Under the pieces are notes generated by a model. The model was given only the letters and a program-made list of their open reading frames with translations. It did no database searches and had not been told where the DNA came from. From NCBI RefSeq assembly GCF_004114375.1, contig NZ_CP034692.1:3038001-3102000 (forward strand): a stretch of 64,000 nt of DNA. Reading direction: 5' to 3'. Shown here one piece after another: positions 7,661 through 16,790 of the stretch. Each line of letters starts with the position of its first letter. Within the stretch, counting starts at the first letter, position 1. The stretch is from Halorubrum sp. BOL3-1. GTDB lineage: Archaea; Halobacteriota; Halobacteria; Halobacteriales; Haloferacaceae. A program made the translations under genes and the position numbers.

Positions 7661-10600
7661 CTCGAACTGTTCTTTCAGGAATCGCCGCTTGGCGCTATCC
7701 AATGGGACGAGGAGTTTCGGGTCGAGAGACTGAACGCACGAGCAGAGGAATTCCTCGGCTACGACGAGGCTGAACTCCGCGGCGAGTCGTGGGAGACAAT
7801 CGTTGCTGAGAGCGACCGGGAGCAAGTGAATGACGCTGTTGAGGAACTCCTCGATGCTGGCGTCGGAGCGCACGTCCAAAACAAGAACGTCCGAAAGAAC
7901 GGCGAGGTGATTTCTTGTGAGTGGCACAACCGGGCGGTCACCAACGCGAGTGGGTCCGTGCAGTCGATATTTTCGAAGTTTCAGGATGTCACCGAGCGCG
8001 AGAACCGAAAGAGCGAATTAGAAGAGTACGAGACGATCATCAAGGCGCTCCCCGACGCGGTGTACGTCCTCAACGAAGAGGGGCGGTTCACCTACGTCGG
8101 CGACGAGTTCGTCGAGTTGGTCGGCTACGACCGGGAGACCATCCTCGGAAGCACGCCGTCGCTCATCAAAGACGCGGCGGCCGTCGAAAAGTCAGAACAC
8201 CAGTTGGGCCGGTTGCTGTCGAGTGACGGCCCGGACACTGCCTCATTCGAAGTGACGATCCATCCCCGAGACGGTGACCCGATCGTTTGTGAGGACCACA
8301 TGGGCGTCCTCCCATACGACGGCGACCAGTTCGATGGGTCAGTCGGCACACTCCGGGATATCACCGACCGCAAAGAGCGCGAGCGAGAACTGGCACAGAC
8401 CCACGACCTCATGGCGAATATGGAGCGGTTGGCCAACGTCGGCGCGTGGGAATACGACCCGGGCACCGAAACACTCGTGACTACAGACGGAACGTGTAGA
8501 ATCTACGGACTGGACCTGGATGCGGATCTCACACTGACGGAGTCGTTCGAGTTCTTCCATCCCGACGACCGGGACCTGATCAGAGACCGGTTCGACACGT
8601 GTCTCGAAACGGGCGAACCGTACGAGACTGATGTGCGACTCATGACATTCGACGGAGACCAGCGATGGGTCACTGCTCGCGGTGAGCGTGTCAGTGTGGG
8701 TGGAAACGGGAGCGTGGTCCGGGGATACATAGAGGACATTACCGACCACAAAGAGCGCAAACGGCAACTCGACCGCGAACGGGAGCGGTACACTACACTC
8801 TCCGAGGCACTTCCGAACCCCGTGCTCCACGCTAGAACAGAAGACGGCGAACCGGTCGTCGAGACGGTCAATCCAGCGTTCGAGGACACATTCGGCTACG
8901 GGATCGAGACGATTCGAAACGAGCCGCTCCAAGAGTATATCCTGCCTGAAAACCAGGACGACGCGCCTCACCGACTCAACAGACAGATTCTGAGAGATGG
9001 TATGGTCCAGACAGAGGTACAGCGCGAAACCACGGACGGTGTCCGGACATTTAAACTCAACGTCAGAACCAGCGACGCAGACGGTGAGAACGTCGACGGC
9101 TACGCGGTGTACACAGACATCACCGAACAAAAACAACTAGAACACGCGCTTAAAGAGGAGCGCGACCTCGTCACGGGAATTGTCGAAACAGTCCCGGTCG
9201 GGCTCTCGGTCGTTGACCCGGATGGCAGCATCTCGTTCGTAAACGATCGGGTGGAAGCCATCGGTGGACGGCCGTTCGAAGAGCTTGAAGATATGTCGCA
9301 TGACGATCCACGGTACGACCTCGTTGACGAATACGGAGATCCGCTCGAATCCGGTGAAACCCCATTCAACCGGGTGGCATCCCGGGAGACGGCCATCCAC
9401 GACCAAGTCATGGGTATCCGCCGCTCGTCCGGTGAACGCGCGTGGCTGTCAGTGAGTGGTGCCCCACAGTACAACGACAGCGACGAGTTGGAGCGGGCTG
9501 TCTTCGCGTTCGAGGATATCACCGAGCAGCGGGCCTTGCAGGCCGAACTGTTGGAGATTCTCGGTCGGATATCGGACGCATTCTTCGCACTCGACGATGG
9601 GTACCGAGTTACACACGTCAATGACCGCGGGGAAGAATTGCTGGAGGCGTCCGAAGACCAACTGCTCGGTGAAACGCTGTGGGACATATACCCGCAGATC
9701 GAAGAAAGTGACAAGATTTGGGACAGTTTCCGCGCCGCGATGGACACACAAGACTCAGTGAGTCTGGATTTCTACTCGCCAAAGAAAAATTGGTACGACG
9801 TGACGGTCTATCCCTCAGAGAGTGGTCTCTCTGTCTACTTCCAGGATGTGACTGAACGTAAGAACCGCGAACAAGAGTTACAGGATTTGAAAAACCAGTA
9901 TCAGACGCTGGCAGAGAACTTTCCCAATGGTGCGGTATACCTCGTTGACGCGGACCTGAAATATATACGCGCCGGCGGCGAGGAACTGAGGAAAGTTAGT
10001 CTCTCTCCCGACGACGTCGAGGGGACGAGACCACACGCTCTGTTTCCAGAGAGAATTGCCGACGAACTCTGTCATTACTTCGAGGAGGCGCTGGACGGCA
10101 GTGCCAACACGTTCGAACAGGAGTACGAGGGCGAGCGATACCAGATCCAGACGGCTCCCGTTCGAACCGACGACGAGAGAATCGAGTACGTGATGGCGGT
10201 GTCACAGAATATAACAGAGCGTGTCGAGCGGCGACGGGAACTCGAACGCCAGAACGAGCGACTGGAAGAGTTCGCCAGCATCGTCAGCCACGATTTGCGG
10301 AATCCGCTCCAAGTGGCCAGCGGACGGTTGGAACTGGTTAGTAAAGAGTGTGAGAGTGGCCATATCGACGATGTCGCACAGGCACTTGACCGGATTGACG
10401 CGCTCATAGAAGACCTATTGACGCTGGCACGGGAGGGCGAGGACGTGTCCGAGGTCGAGTCTGTCGGGCTTGTAGACGTGGCCGAGAGCAGTTGGCAAGC
10501 CGCGGAGACGGCACACGCAACACTCGAAACCCACGCGACGAAGACCCTCCGGGCCGACCGGAGCCGGCTCAAGCAACTGCTGGAGAACCTCTATCGGAAC

Positions 10601-10867
10601 GCTGTCGAACACGGGGGTGACGACGTGACAGTGTCTGTTGAACCGATCGACGATGGCTTCTGCGTGGCGGATACCGGTCCCGGCATCCCCGAAAGCGACC
10701 GTGATGAGGTCTTCGAGGCGGGCTACTCAACCAACGAGGACGGGACCGGGTTCGGCCTGCGGATCGTCAAACAAGTTGCTGACGCGCACGGATGGGAAAT
10801 CGCCGTCACGGACAGCGACGTTGGTGGGGCACGGTTCGAAATTACCAGGGTCGATACCCCCGAATGA
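7661..10867 (+). pseudogene. Multi-PAS sensor histidine kinase, 5' end removed by insertion element
   Basis: The frame is coding right up to the insertion border: LELFFQESPLGAIQWDEEFR and ERLNARAEEFLGYDEAEL belong to a PAS domain and precede the first ATG at 7826. About seven PAS domains follow, most ending in a D-V/I-T-E/D-R motif (FQDVTERE, LRDITDRK, IEDITDHK, YTDITEQK, FEDITEQR, FQDVTERK, SQNITERV). Then come a dimerisation helix with the phospho-acceptor His (ASIVSHDLRNPL) and an ATPase domain (LLENLYRNAVEHGG, VADTGPGIP, EDGTGFGLRIV). No membrane segments remain. Translation from ATG 7826 could give a 1013-residue cytosolic kinase lacking half of PAS1. No response regulator is adjacent. 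Confidence 0.8.
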
Positions 10868-11385
10868 AGGACGCCCCCTGCGGTGACCGATCACTGAACA
10901 CTCGACTAAGCAGATCTCCCGTGTAAGACTCGCGCGCTGTACCTTGTACGCCGTTCAAAACACCATCTCAAACTGGTAGGACTCGCAGCGGTCAGTTCGC
11001 AGGCAAGTTCTCACGGCCGATTCAGTATCAATACCGGGAGATAAACACCGTAAGAAGAGTTCTATGACACTCCCAAATAGACTATAACACGCGTCAGAAT
11101 CTGTAATAACAATTGGAGAGCGTGTCATACAATGGTTCTCAACCAGACTATTTCGCAGCTTGTTGACTGAACAGAAAAAATACGGTGTTTCCCCGGCTCA
11201 ACTGTGAGCTGAAGTAGTCAAAATCACTACGTAGAGGGAGTGAGACGTATTCTATGACACGCTGATTGGAGCCTGTAACAGTATTCGAATCTGTAACGAC
11301 AGCTGTGGCGATCACGTCGAAGGCCCACCGCGAAGGACAGCTTACCACCTTCAGAAACAGCAATACAATATGCCTCTCACGTCTT
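10868..11385. other. Intergenic region with diverged direct repeat
   Basis: I see no convincing gene. The region holds two related segments (11059-11111 and 11250-11301) that share TTCTATGACAC at one end and AATCTGTAA(T/C)(A/G)ACA at the other. AGCGTGTCATA near 11118 is the inverse of TATGACACGCT near 11253. It looks like the remains of a small mobile or repeated element. Confidence 0.4.
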
Positions 11386-11658
11386 CTATGGGTGGTAGCT
11401 CCACCTCATAGGGACGGAATAGTACCGAGGGTCCCATCCTCCTCGGTGCTTCTGAGCGTATCTGTGAACCGAGCTCGTCCTATTATTCGTTGTGACGCTC
11501 GCGGCCTCCTCACGCCGGAGGCCGGCCTGTGCGCCGAGTCGAAAGAAGACTCTCTGTTGTGGGGACTGCGCCTCATCAATTAGAGCTCCGGCCTCGTCGT
11601 TCACGTCGGTCTGGTTGAGCCAGACACGCTTTGCGCCTTCGCTCGGGATGATAATCAA
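11386..11658 (-). pseudogene. Relic of a haloarchaeal tyrosine recombinase
   Basis: The first 60 residues of this frame match the start of the catalytic domain of haloarchaeal phage-type integrases: RVWLNQTDVNDEAGALIDEA, then QQRVFFRLGAQAGLRREE, where the Arg of GLRREE is at the place of the first catalytic Arg. After that the frame degenerates and ends at 11386. The His-x-x-Arg and Tyr boxes are missing. It is an inactive fragment, a sign that an integrating element once sat here. Confidence 0.5.
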
Positions 11659-11886
11659 GGCGAATAGTAGCTTCTACTGATTAAACCTACAGCAGATCAG
11701 GTAGAACCGGGATAGCAAGGGGTCGATACGGATGCGAATCGGCGCGTATCGGTAGGCGAATCACGGAATCGCAAACAGGCAGTGCTACGGGATAATTCAG
11801 GAATAACGGCTCCACTGAACTTATTTATAATTGATACACTCATGCCCTCGGCCGCTCAGTATAGATATAATAGTTGCCGCGGCGGG

Positions 11887-11985
11887 CTAATCTATATCTT
11901 ACTGGTGAGAATGGCGTAAAAAATATACAGGCATTATATCACGGCTTCTTCTTGAAATATTGAGTAATCTATATCTTACCCGTGA
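11887..11985 (+). repeat. Duplicated promoter-like segment
   Basis: TAATCTATATCTTAC occurs at about 11888 and again at about 11965, each followed by a near match (TGGTGA, CCGTGA). The second copy is just upstream of the start codon at 11999 and could supply its TATA element (CTATATCTT). The first copy is followed by ATGGCGTAA, so it drives nothing obvious. Confidence 0.45.
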
Positions 11986-11998
11986 CCGTAGGTAACTC

Positions 11999-12208
11999 AT
12001 GACACGGGATGTACTCAAAAATATAGAAGAGCTATTAGAAGAAATACAGAACGATATAGAAACACCAGACGCCAGCTACAACCTTAGAACTGCGAGACAA
12101 TTGCTTGATGTCCTCTATGAGCGCAACGAGGAGTTGAGTGTAACAGTCAACGAAGCAGTTTCTGACGATGAGTTGCGCGAGCGGCTCAGCGATCTGGGCT
12201 ACCTGTAG
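11999..12208 (+). CDS. Small acidic coiled-coil-like protein
   Basis: The product has 69 residues from ATG 11999. A TATA-like CTATATCTT lies about 27 bases upstream, so the transcript is probably near-leaderless. The protein is almost wholly helical and acidic (VLKNIEELLEEIQNDIETPD, then LLDVLYERNEELSVTVNEAV), with no Cys or membrane segment. I do not recognise it. It stands alone between AT-rich spacers. Confidence 0.5.
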   Translation: MTRDVLKNIEELLEEIQNDIETPDASYNLRTARQLLDVLYERNEELSVTVNEAVSDDELRERLSDLGYL

Positions 12209-12584
12209 GAAGTAGGTGAGAATTTCACAATAAATACATGGAGTGTTTGCACTGTTCAACGTATATGTGAACAGATTTAATAGTAGTAAACAACCGACCT
12301 GCGTCTCGTATATCGACCAAAATATAAATATAGAATAATACCAGTAGGAACGCTTACGGTCAGTTTGCAGCTATTATTGATCGTCTATTTTACACGGTAT
12401 TACTTCTGAATGATGATTTTTTAACATATCACAATATATTATATTTATTATATATAAGAGCTGAGCAAACCAGCGAGGAATACTAATATCAACGAATATC
12501 CGAGGAGTACGAGCGTATTCCGTCGTGGCGCGTCAGGAGCTGTTCCAGGAAGAATAGCATATGACAGACAGGTCTGGATACGCG
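12209..12584. other. AT-rich intergenic spacer
   Basis: No gene is visible. The stretch from about 12400 to 12460 is very AT-rich (runs of TATA and ATAT). It separates the small gene from the convergent end of the surface-fibre operon. Termination of the long minus-strand operon may occur here at T runs, but no clear hairpin is present. Confidence 0.4.
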
Positions 12585-13559
12585 TCATTCTGCATCAGGT
12601 GGGTCTCCTGACGAATGGCCAGATTCGGATCCCGACCTGCTACCGGCATCTGAGTCGGGTCCTGTTGATCCGCCGGATTCCTTTTTTGATGGGGAGTTTG
12701 ATGTGCTGTCAGTATCACTGTTATTGTCGTTATCAGCACCGGATCCGTTATTGGACTGTTCGTCCGATTTGGACGCCGATTCATCGTTGGATTCTCCACC
12801 AGACGCCCCTATATCGTCTTGTTCTGAATCGTTGTCAGGAGACGAAGCTGGGGGGTCCGACGGCGCCAGCCGCTGACTGGCGTCGGTAGGCTCCGAGTCT
12901 GAGTCCGAGTTCGAATCTGAATTTGAGCCATCGTCAGGTGGTACGTCAGCGTCCGAGTCCGAGTCTCGCTCCGAGGACGCTGTGTCCCCGTCTGTGCCAG
13001 AAGGGCCCTCGTCGGGGTTTGTTTCGCTCTTAGAAGAGTGGCCGGCGTCTTCCGACTCGTCTGTCTCCTCGGATGCCGAGCCTTCTGGGCCCTCAGATGC
13101 CGACTCGTCCGACTCTTCCGACGCCAGTTCATCCGACTCTTCTGATGCTGAGTCTTCTGGCTCTTCAGAGACCGACTTCTCCGACTCTTTTGGCGCTGGT
13201 TCATCCAACTCCTCGGATGCCGAGTCTTCTGGGACTTCAGATATCGGCTTCTCCGGTGCTCCGGATTCTCCGGATTTCTCGGACGGTGGATCGTCTGATT
13301 GCGGCTCCAGATTCATATCTGTGGAGGACTTCAACTCATCGCCCTCTGCAGGGGGTTCCAGATTGGGATCAGACTCTAATCCGTTGTCGGGTACGTCCGT
13401 TATATCGCCATTGAGCGAGACCGGACCGGGAGCTGGCACGTCAACATCGAAGCCGACCGAAACCGACTCCTCGTCCGACAGTAGCGCGACAGACATGCCA
13501 CCGGTCGTCGCCGCGAAGGCCACAAACAGGGCGCAGACGGCCGCGAGCAACTTACTCAT
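12585..13559 (-). CDS. Ser/Asp/Glu-rich secreted low-complexity protein of the fibre locus
   Basis: I choose ATG 13559 (MSKLLAAVCALFVAFAATTG) because it overlaps the signal-peptidase stop (ATGAGTAA). The product has 324 residues. A signal peptide or N-terminal membrane anchor is followed by GGMSVALLSDEESVSVGF, which resembles the SipW-dependent type (a small hydrophobic segment, then S-D-E-E-S). The rest is a low-complexity region with 13-residue-like repeats of SEEPEDSASEESDE style, then Ser-Asp-Asn runs. Such regions serve as extended, highly charged stalks on halophile surfaces. It is the last gene of the operon. Its role as a matrix or spacer protein is inferred. Confidence 0.7.
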   Translation of the reverse strand: MSKLLAAVCALFVAFAATTGGMSVALLSDEESVSVGFDVDVPAPGPVSLNGDITDVPDNGLESDPNLEPPAEGDELKSSTDMNLEPQSDDPPSEKSGESGAPEKPISEVPEDSASEELDEPAPKESEKSVSEEPEDSASEESDELASEESDESASEGPEGSASEETDESEDAGHSSKSETNPDEGPSGTDGDTASSERDSDSDADVPPDDGSNSDSNSDSDSEPTDASQRLAPSDPPASSPDNDSEQDDIGASGGESNDESASKSDEQSNNGSGADNDNNSDTDSTSNSPSKKESGGSTGPDSDAGSRSGSESGHSSGDPPDAE

Positions 13560-14508
13560 CGTTGTCCTCCGAGGCCTCGCCACCGTCCGGAACGGGGAGC
13601 GCGGGTGAGTGAGCGGGTTCGGCGACGCAGTCGGCCCGCCAGGCTGCGACAGTCACCCACCCGGCGAAGAGCAGGCCAAGCAGCCCTGCAGTGAGCGCAC
13701 CGACTGACAGCGGCGTCGGTGCCGCAGTGATGGTGAACTCGCGGTAGACATTCCATCCCGCGTACGCGAACAGGACTCCCATCGCCAGCAGCGTGAGTTT
13801 CAGATCCACGACCGCGAGCAGAACTGTATCAGCCGACGGTAGAGCGTTGGAGTCCGGGGTTAGATCCGAGTCCGACCCATCGTCGGCTGGACTGCTGCCA
13901 GACCCCTCGACACCGGCAGGGATGACCGGCACGGCCGCTTCAACATTCCCGTCCGCTGGCGACTCGGCGTCGCTGACCGTCCGCGTTGAATCCGCCGATT
14001 CGTCCGCAGACGCTCCGGACTCACGGCGGGCCCAGGCGACTAGTTCACTCACGCCGAGTAACATCAAGGGGACGACAACGAGCGAGACGTACCCAACAGG
14101 TGTGTTCGCCCACAGGATTACGTGGCCGACAAGCGGGATAGTGATTACAACACGTCCGACGATCGCATCAGGGACGACAAGTCCTGCATCAACGTTGTCA
14201 TTGGCGTCTCCTTTGGTTTCGTAACCCCCATCGCGCTCACCGACAACGCGATGTGTCGTCGGGACAGTGTCGCCAGTCCGGTAGGTGATGATGTCACCGA
14301 CACTGATCGGTACAGATGCGTCGACGATGACCACGTCGCCGGGCGAGAGCGCCGGCTCCATACTGCCCGAAAGGACGACGTACCCTTCGTCGGCCCCGGT
14401 GAGTTCCGGGACAGCGAAGACGGCAAACGGTGAGATTGTCGCGAGCAGGATGAGAATCACAACCAAATTGCGTGCACTCGGCATCGACAGCCTTGACGCG
14501 AGGCTCAT
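13552..14508 (-). CDS. SipW-type signal peptidase I
   Basis: The product has 318 residues and its ATG overlaps the stop of the upstream gene (ATGA). After an N-terminal membrane segment (NLVVILILLATISPFAVFAV) comes the catalytic core of the archaeal/ER type: VVLSGSMEPALSPGDVVIVD with nucleophile Ser49, TTHRVV with His86 in place of the bacterial Lys, and KGDANDN with the acid at about 101-104. Further membrane segments follow, then a Ser/Asp-rich loop and two more membrane helices near the C-terminus. It lies inside the operon for proteins with SipW-dependent signal peptides, so it probably cleaves them. Confidence 0.9.
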   Translation of the reverse strand: MSLASRLSMPSARNLVVILILLATISPFAVFAVPELTGADEGYVVLSGSMEPALSPGDVVIVDASVPISVGDIITYRTGDTVPTTHRVVGERDGGYETKGDANDNVDAGLVVPDAIVGRVVITIPLVGHVILWANTPVGYVSLVVVPLMLLGVSELVAWARRESGASADESADSTRTVSDAESPADGNVEAAVPVIPAGVEGSGSSPADDGSDSDLTPDSNALPSADTVLLAVVDLKLTLLAMGVLFAYAGWNVYREFTITAAPTPLSVGALTAGLLGLLFAGWVTVAAWRADCVAEPAHSPALPVPDGGEASEDNDE

Positions 14509-15776
14509 TGGTTGCCTCCAGGTGAGACAGCGGGATCGGGCTTGTTCCCATCTCTGTCTTCGACTCCATTTTGATCGTCGTCGCCGCTATGTCTATCGCT
14601 GTCATGCTTGCTTCCGTTTCCGTTGCTGTACCCGTTTCCATTCTCATTATCGCTCCCGCCGTTTGAGAGCGAGGGATCAGTACAGCCTGGGCAGTCTGCC
14701 TCCGACTCGGGCGTGCAGACGCAGACCGTGACGTGGCTGATCCCCGTCCCCACCGGTGCGTAGACGATCCCGTCGGCGTCGCTCCCGGGCAGATCCGTCG
14801 TGTCGACAGAGAGCCCGTCCACGCGGTCGTACTGCTCGAACCCGCGGCCACCTTTGACTGCAACTGTACAGAGCGCGGGGGCAGTCCCGCCGTCGAGGGC
14901 TACCAGCCGGAATGCGACCCCGACTGTCTCGCGTTCGCTGTCCTTGTCGGCAGTGTCGTAGATTTCTAGCCCGTAGTCGGCGTCGCCATCGGTGAACGCG
15001 TACGTTCCGGGGTCAGCGTAACTGTCGCCGAGTCCGGGTTGCGTTCCCTCGAAATCCAGTTTGCCGAGCGTGCGGCAGCACGGACAGGGGTCGGCGGTGG
15101 GAGTAGGGCACGGTCCCGTCTTCGACCCGTCAAAGGGGTTCTCCGGCGTTGTGTGCCGGCACTGGACCGCCGCGAACCACATCGGCAGATCTACGGTCTC
15201 ACTTCCGACGTAGCCGCTGAGTTCATACTCAACGAGCAGACAGACTGTGTCAATCAGGCAACTGTCGCCGGGGGTCGTCAAGTCGCCATCGATGCGGTAC
15301 CCGCCTTGGAGGTCCTCGGCGACCGCCCGGAGTGGCCCGTCGGCGATCTGGTGGCCTAGAGAGTCGGACGTGCAGTCGGTGTACGACACGGTCATCTGGA
15401 TCGATTCGGCCAGCGCGGTCGACGCCGGCACAGGACAGTCGGTCGCAAGCCACAGTGCTGCGGGGTTGTTGACCGCGTCATCGTCCTGTGGCAGCGCGAA
15501 CGTGAGGAGCATACTTCCGGAATTGTGATCGGGACCGAGCGATCCGATCGGGATGTCTACCCGTGGACCATCGATCTTCCCCTGCCCGTCGGGGCTGTCG
15601 GCGCCCGGACCGGTCAGCAGCTCGTACTCGACGACCAGATCGACTATACCGGCCGTCAGCGACACGTCGAACCGCTCCGTGTCATGGAGCATCGCAGCCG
15701 TTCCGATACCGGTGAGCGCGCCCGCTCCGCCCGCGGCTGCCAGGGCCGCTAGCACACGGCGCCGGGTCAGGGTCAT
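14505..15776 (-). CDS. Exported protein with SipW-like N-terminus and Cys-rich middle
   Basis: The product has 423 residues and overlaps its neighbours by ATGA on both sides. The N-terminus MTLTRRRVLAALAAAGGAGA is a twin-arginine-like or SipW-dependent signal, followed by TAAMLHDTERFDVSLTAGIV, which matches the pattern after the cleavage site in TasA-like proteins. The middle has a Cys cluster (TADPCPCCRTLGKLDF) and several further Cys that could form disulfides outside the cell. The last 60 residues are Asn/Gly/Asp repeats. It is likely a structural or accessory component of the surface fibre. Confidence 0.75.
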   Translation of the reverse strand: MTLTRRRVLAALAAAGGAGALTGIGTAAMLHDTERFDVSLTAGIVDLVVEYELLTGPGADSPDGQGKIDGPRVDIPIGSLGPDHNSGSMLLTFALPQDDDAVNNPAALWLATDCPVPASTALAESIQMTVSYTDCTSDSLGHQIADGPLRAVAEDLQGGYRIDGDLTTPGDSCLIDTVCLLVEYELSGYVGSETVDLPMWFAAVQCRHTTPENPFDGSKTGPCPTPTADPCPCCRTLGKLDFEGTQPGLGDSYADPGTYAFTDGDADYGLEIYDTADKDSERETVGVAFRLVALDGGTAPALCTVAVKGGRGFEQYDRVDGLSVDTTDLPGSDADGIVYAPVGTGISHVTVCVCTPESEADCPGCTDPSLSNGGSDNENGNGYSNGNGSKHDSDRHSGDDDQNGVEDRDGNKPDPAVSPGGNQ

Positions 15777-16645
15777 CGCGACCCCCCGACAGGGAAGGGG
15801 CTGTCTCCGCCGCAGGGACCACCGGCGAAGGAAAACTCGAAGCCGAGGGAGTCGCCCTGCGCCCGGTTCCCCGTTCCATCAGGGACGTCCCACCGGAGCG
15901 CAACGCACCGCAGCGTTCCTGGGTCGAGGCAGTCAAACGCGAGCAACCCGTCGCTGCCGCCGACGTCCGTCGTGGAATCAAACGCCTCGACGAAGGGCAC
16001 GGGCCCGACAAGCGGCGATTCAAGCGTCTCGTCGAACTCTTTTCGGCCATTGCAGCTGCCGAACGGCGATCCGTCGCGCCACACTTCCACGACCGCGACC
16101 TCATCGAGTTCACCGTCGTCGGGCGTCGTATCGCCGGCGACCCGCTCTGGTTCGTTGATTCCGTTTTCACGATCTTCAGTTACTGACGCGCGGAGCCACA
16201 CGCCGAGCGGGTCCGCGAAGTCTTCGGCAACTTCGAGCCCGACGACGAGCACACCCGTGTCGCCCGGGAGAACGTTCCCCACGGAAATAACTGGACCAGA
16301 TGCGTCGGTTACGAACGTCGCTTCTTCGGCGTATCCGGGGCCGTCATCTGGGTCAAGCGTCGTTTCGAGGTCATCGTCGGTGTCGGCGTGGTTTTCCACA
16401 AACACACCGTTGTACTTTTCGTACCAAGCGATTCTGAGGCGTCTGTCGTCGGTGTCGTCGTCAGGCGCGGCGTACGTGTACTGCGAGAACCGACGCGAGT
16501 CGCGGGTCGATCCCGTGAGGGCAGTGAGCCCGCCGACAGCGAGCGTCCCGCCGCCGATTCCTGTCAACAGTTCCCGACGTGTGAGTGTCATTGGTGGTGT
16601 CCCGGATACGCCGGGTCGGTTGGTGGACCGATCGCGTCGGTCCAT
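15773..16645 (-). CDS. Exported TasA/SipW-substrate-like protein, first gene of the second fibre operon
   Basis: The promoter core CCTATACT lies about 27 bases before ATG 16645, so a leaderless transcript starting there is likely. ATG 16591 (MTLTRRELLTGIGGGTLAVG) is the alternative and gives a more typical signal peptide. The mature part is a beta-rich domain with VISVGNVLPGDTGVLVVGLE, the step seen in archaeal TasA-like proteins, and ends in a conserved block GNRAQGDSLGFEFSF that all three fibre proteins share. Cys residues are few. It overlaps the next gene by ATGA. Inferred role: fibre subunit or cap. Confidence 0.75.
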   Translation of the reverse strand: MDRRDRSTNRPGVSGTPPMTLTRRELLTGIGGGTLAVGGLTALTGSTRDSRRFSQYTYAAPDDDTDDRRLRIAWYEKYNGVFVENHADTDDDLETTLDPDDGPGYAEEATFVTDASGPVISVGNVLPGDTGVLVVGLEVAEDFADPLGVWLRASVTEDRENGINEPERVAGDTTPDDGELDEVAVVEVWRDGSPFGSCNGRKEFDETLESPLVGPVPFVEAFDSTTDVGGSDGLLAFDCLDPGTLRCVALRWDVPDGTGNRAQGDSLGFEFSFAGGPCGGDSPFPVGGSR

Positions 16646-16670
16646 GTTCAGAGGGTGGTACGACAGCAGG

Positions 16671-16685
16671 GAGTATAGGTATGGA
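16671..16685 (-). promoter_or_regulatory. Promoter core identical to that of the divergent regulator
   Basis: On the minus strand TCCATACCTATACTC is identical over 15 bases to the sequence at 19953-19967 upstream of the regulator gene. It contains the TATA box and lies 26 bases before the ATG at 16645. Upstream of it on the minus strand are GTACCG-type boxes near 16702, 16713 and 16734, the last two 21 bp apart. Confidence 0.7.
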
Positions 16686-16790
16686 CCGGCTTCACGCGCG
16701 GTACGGTGCTCGTACCCGGCGATAGGGCGTCCGTACCGCGGTCCATAGCACGGTCGCGGGGGAGCAACGTTGGGTCGTTGCGGTCGCCGA

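Noticed and set aside
12982-13608. Long Ser-rich open frame on the plus strand
   Set aside because: It is the mirror of the Ser/Asp/Glu-rich minus-strand gene: TCN and GAN codons read back as open frames. The minus-strand gene has a signal peptide and overlaps its operon neighbours.
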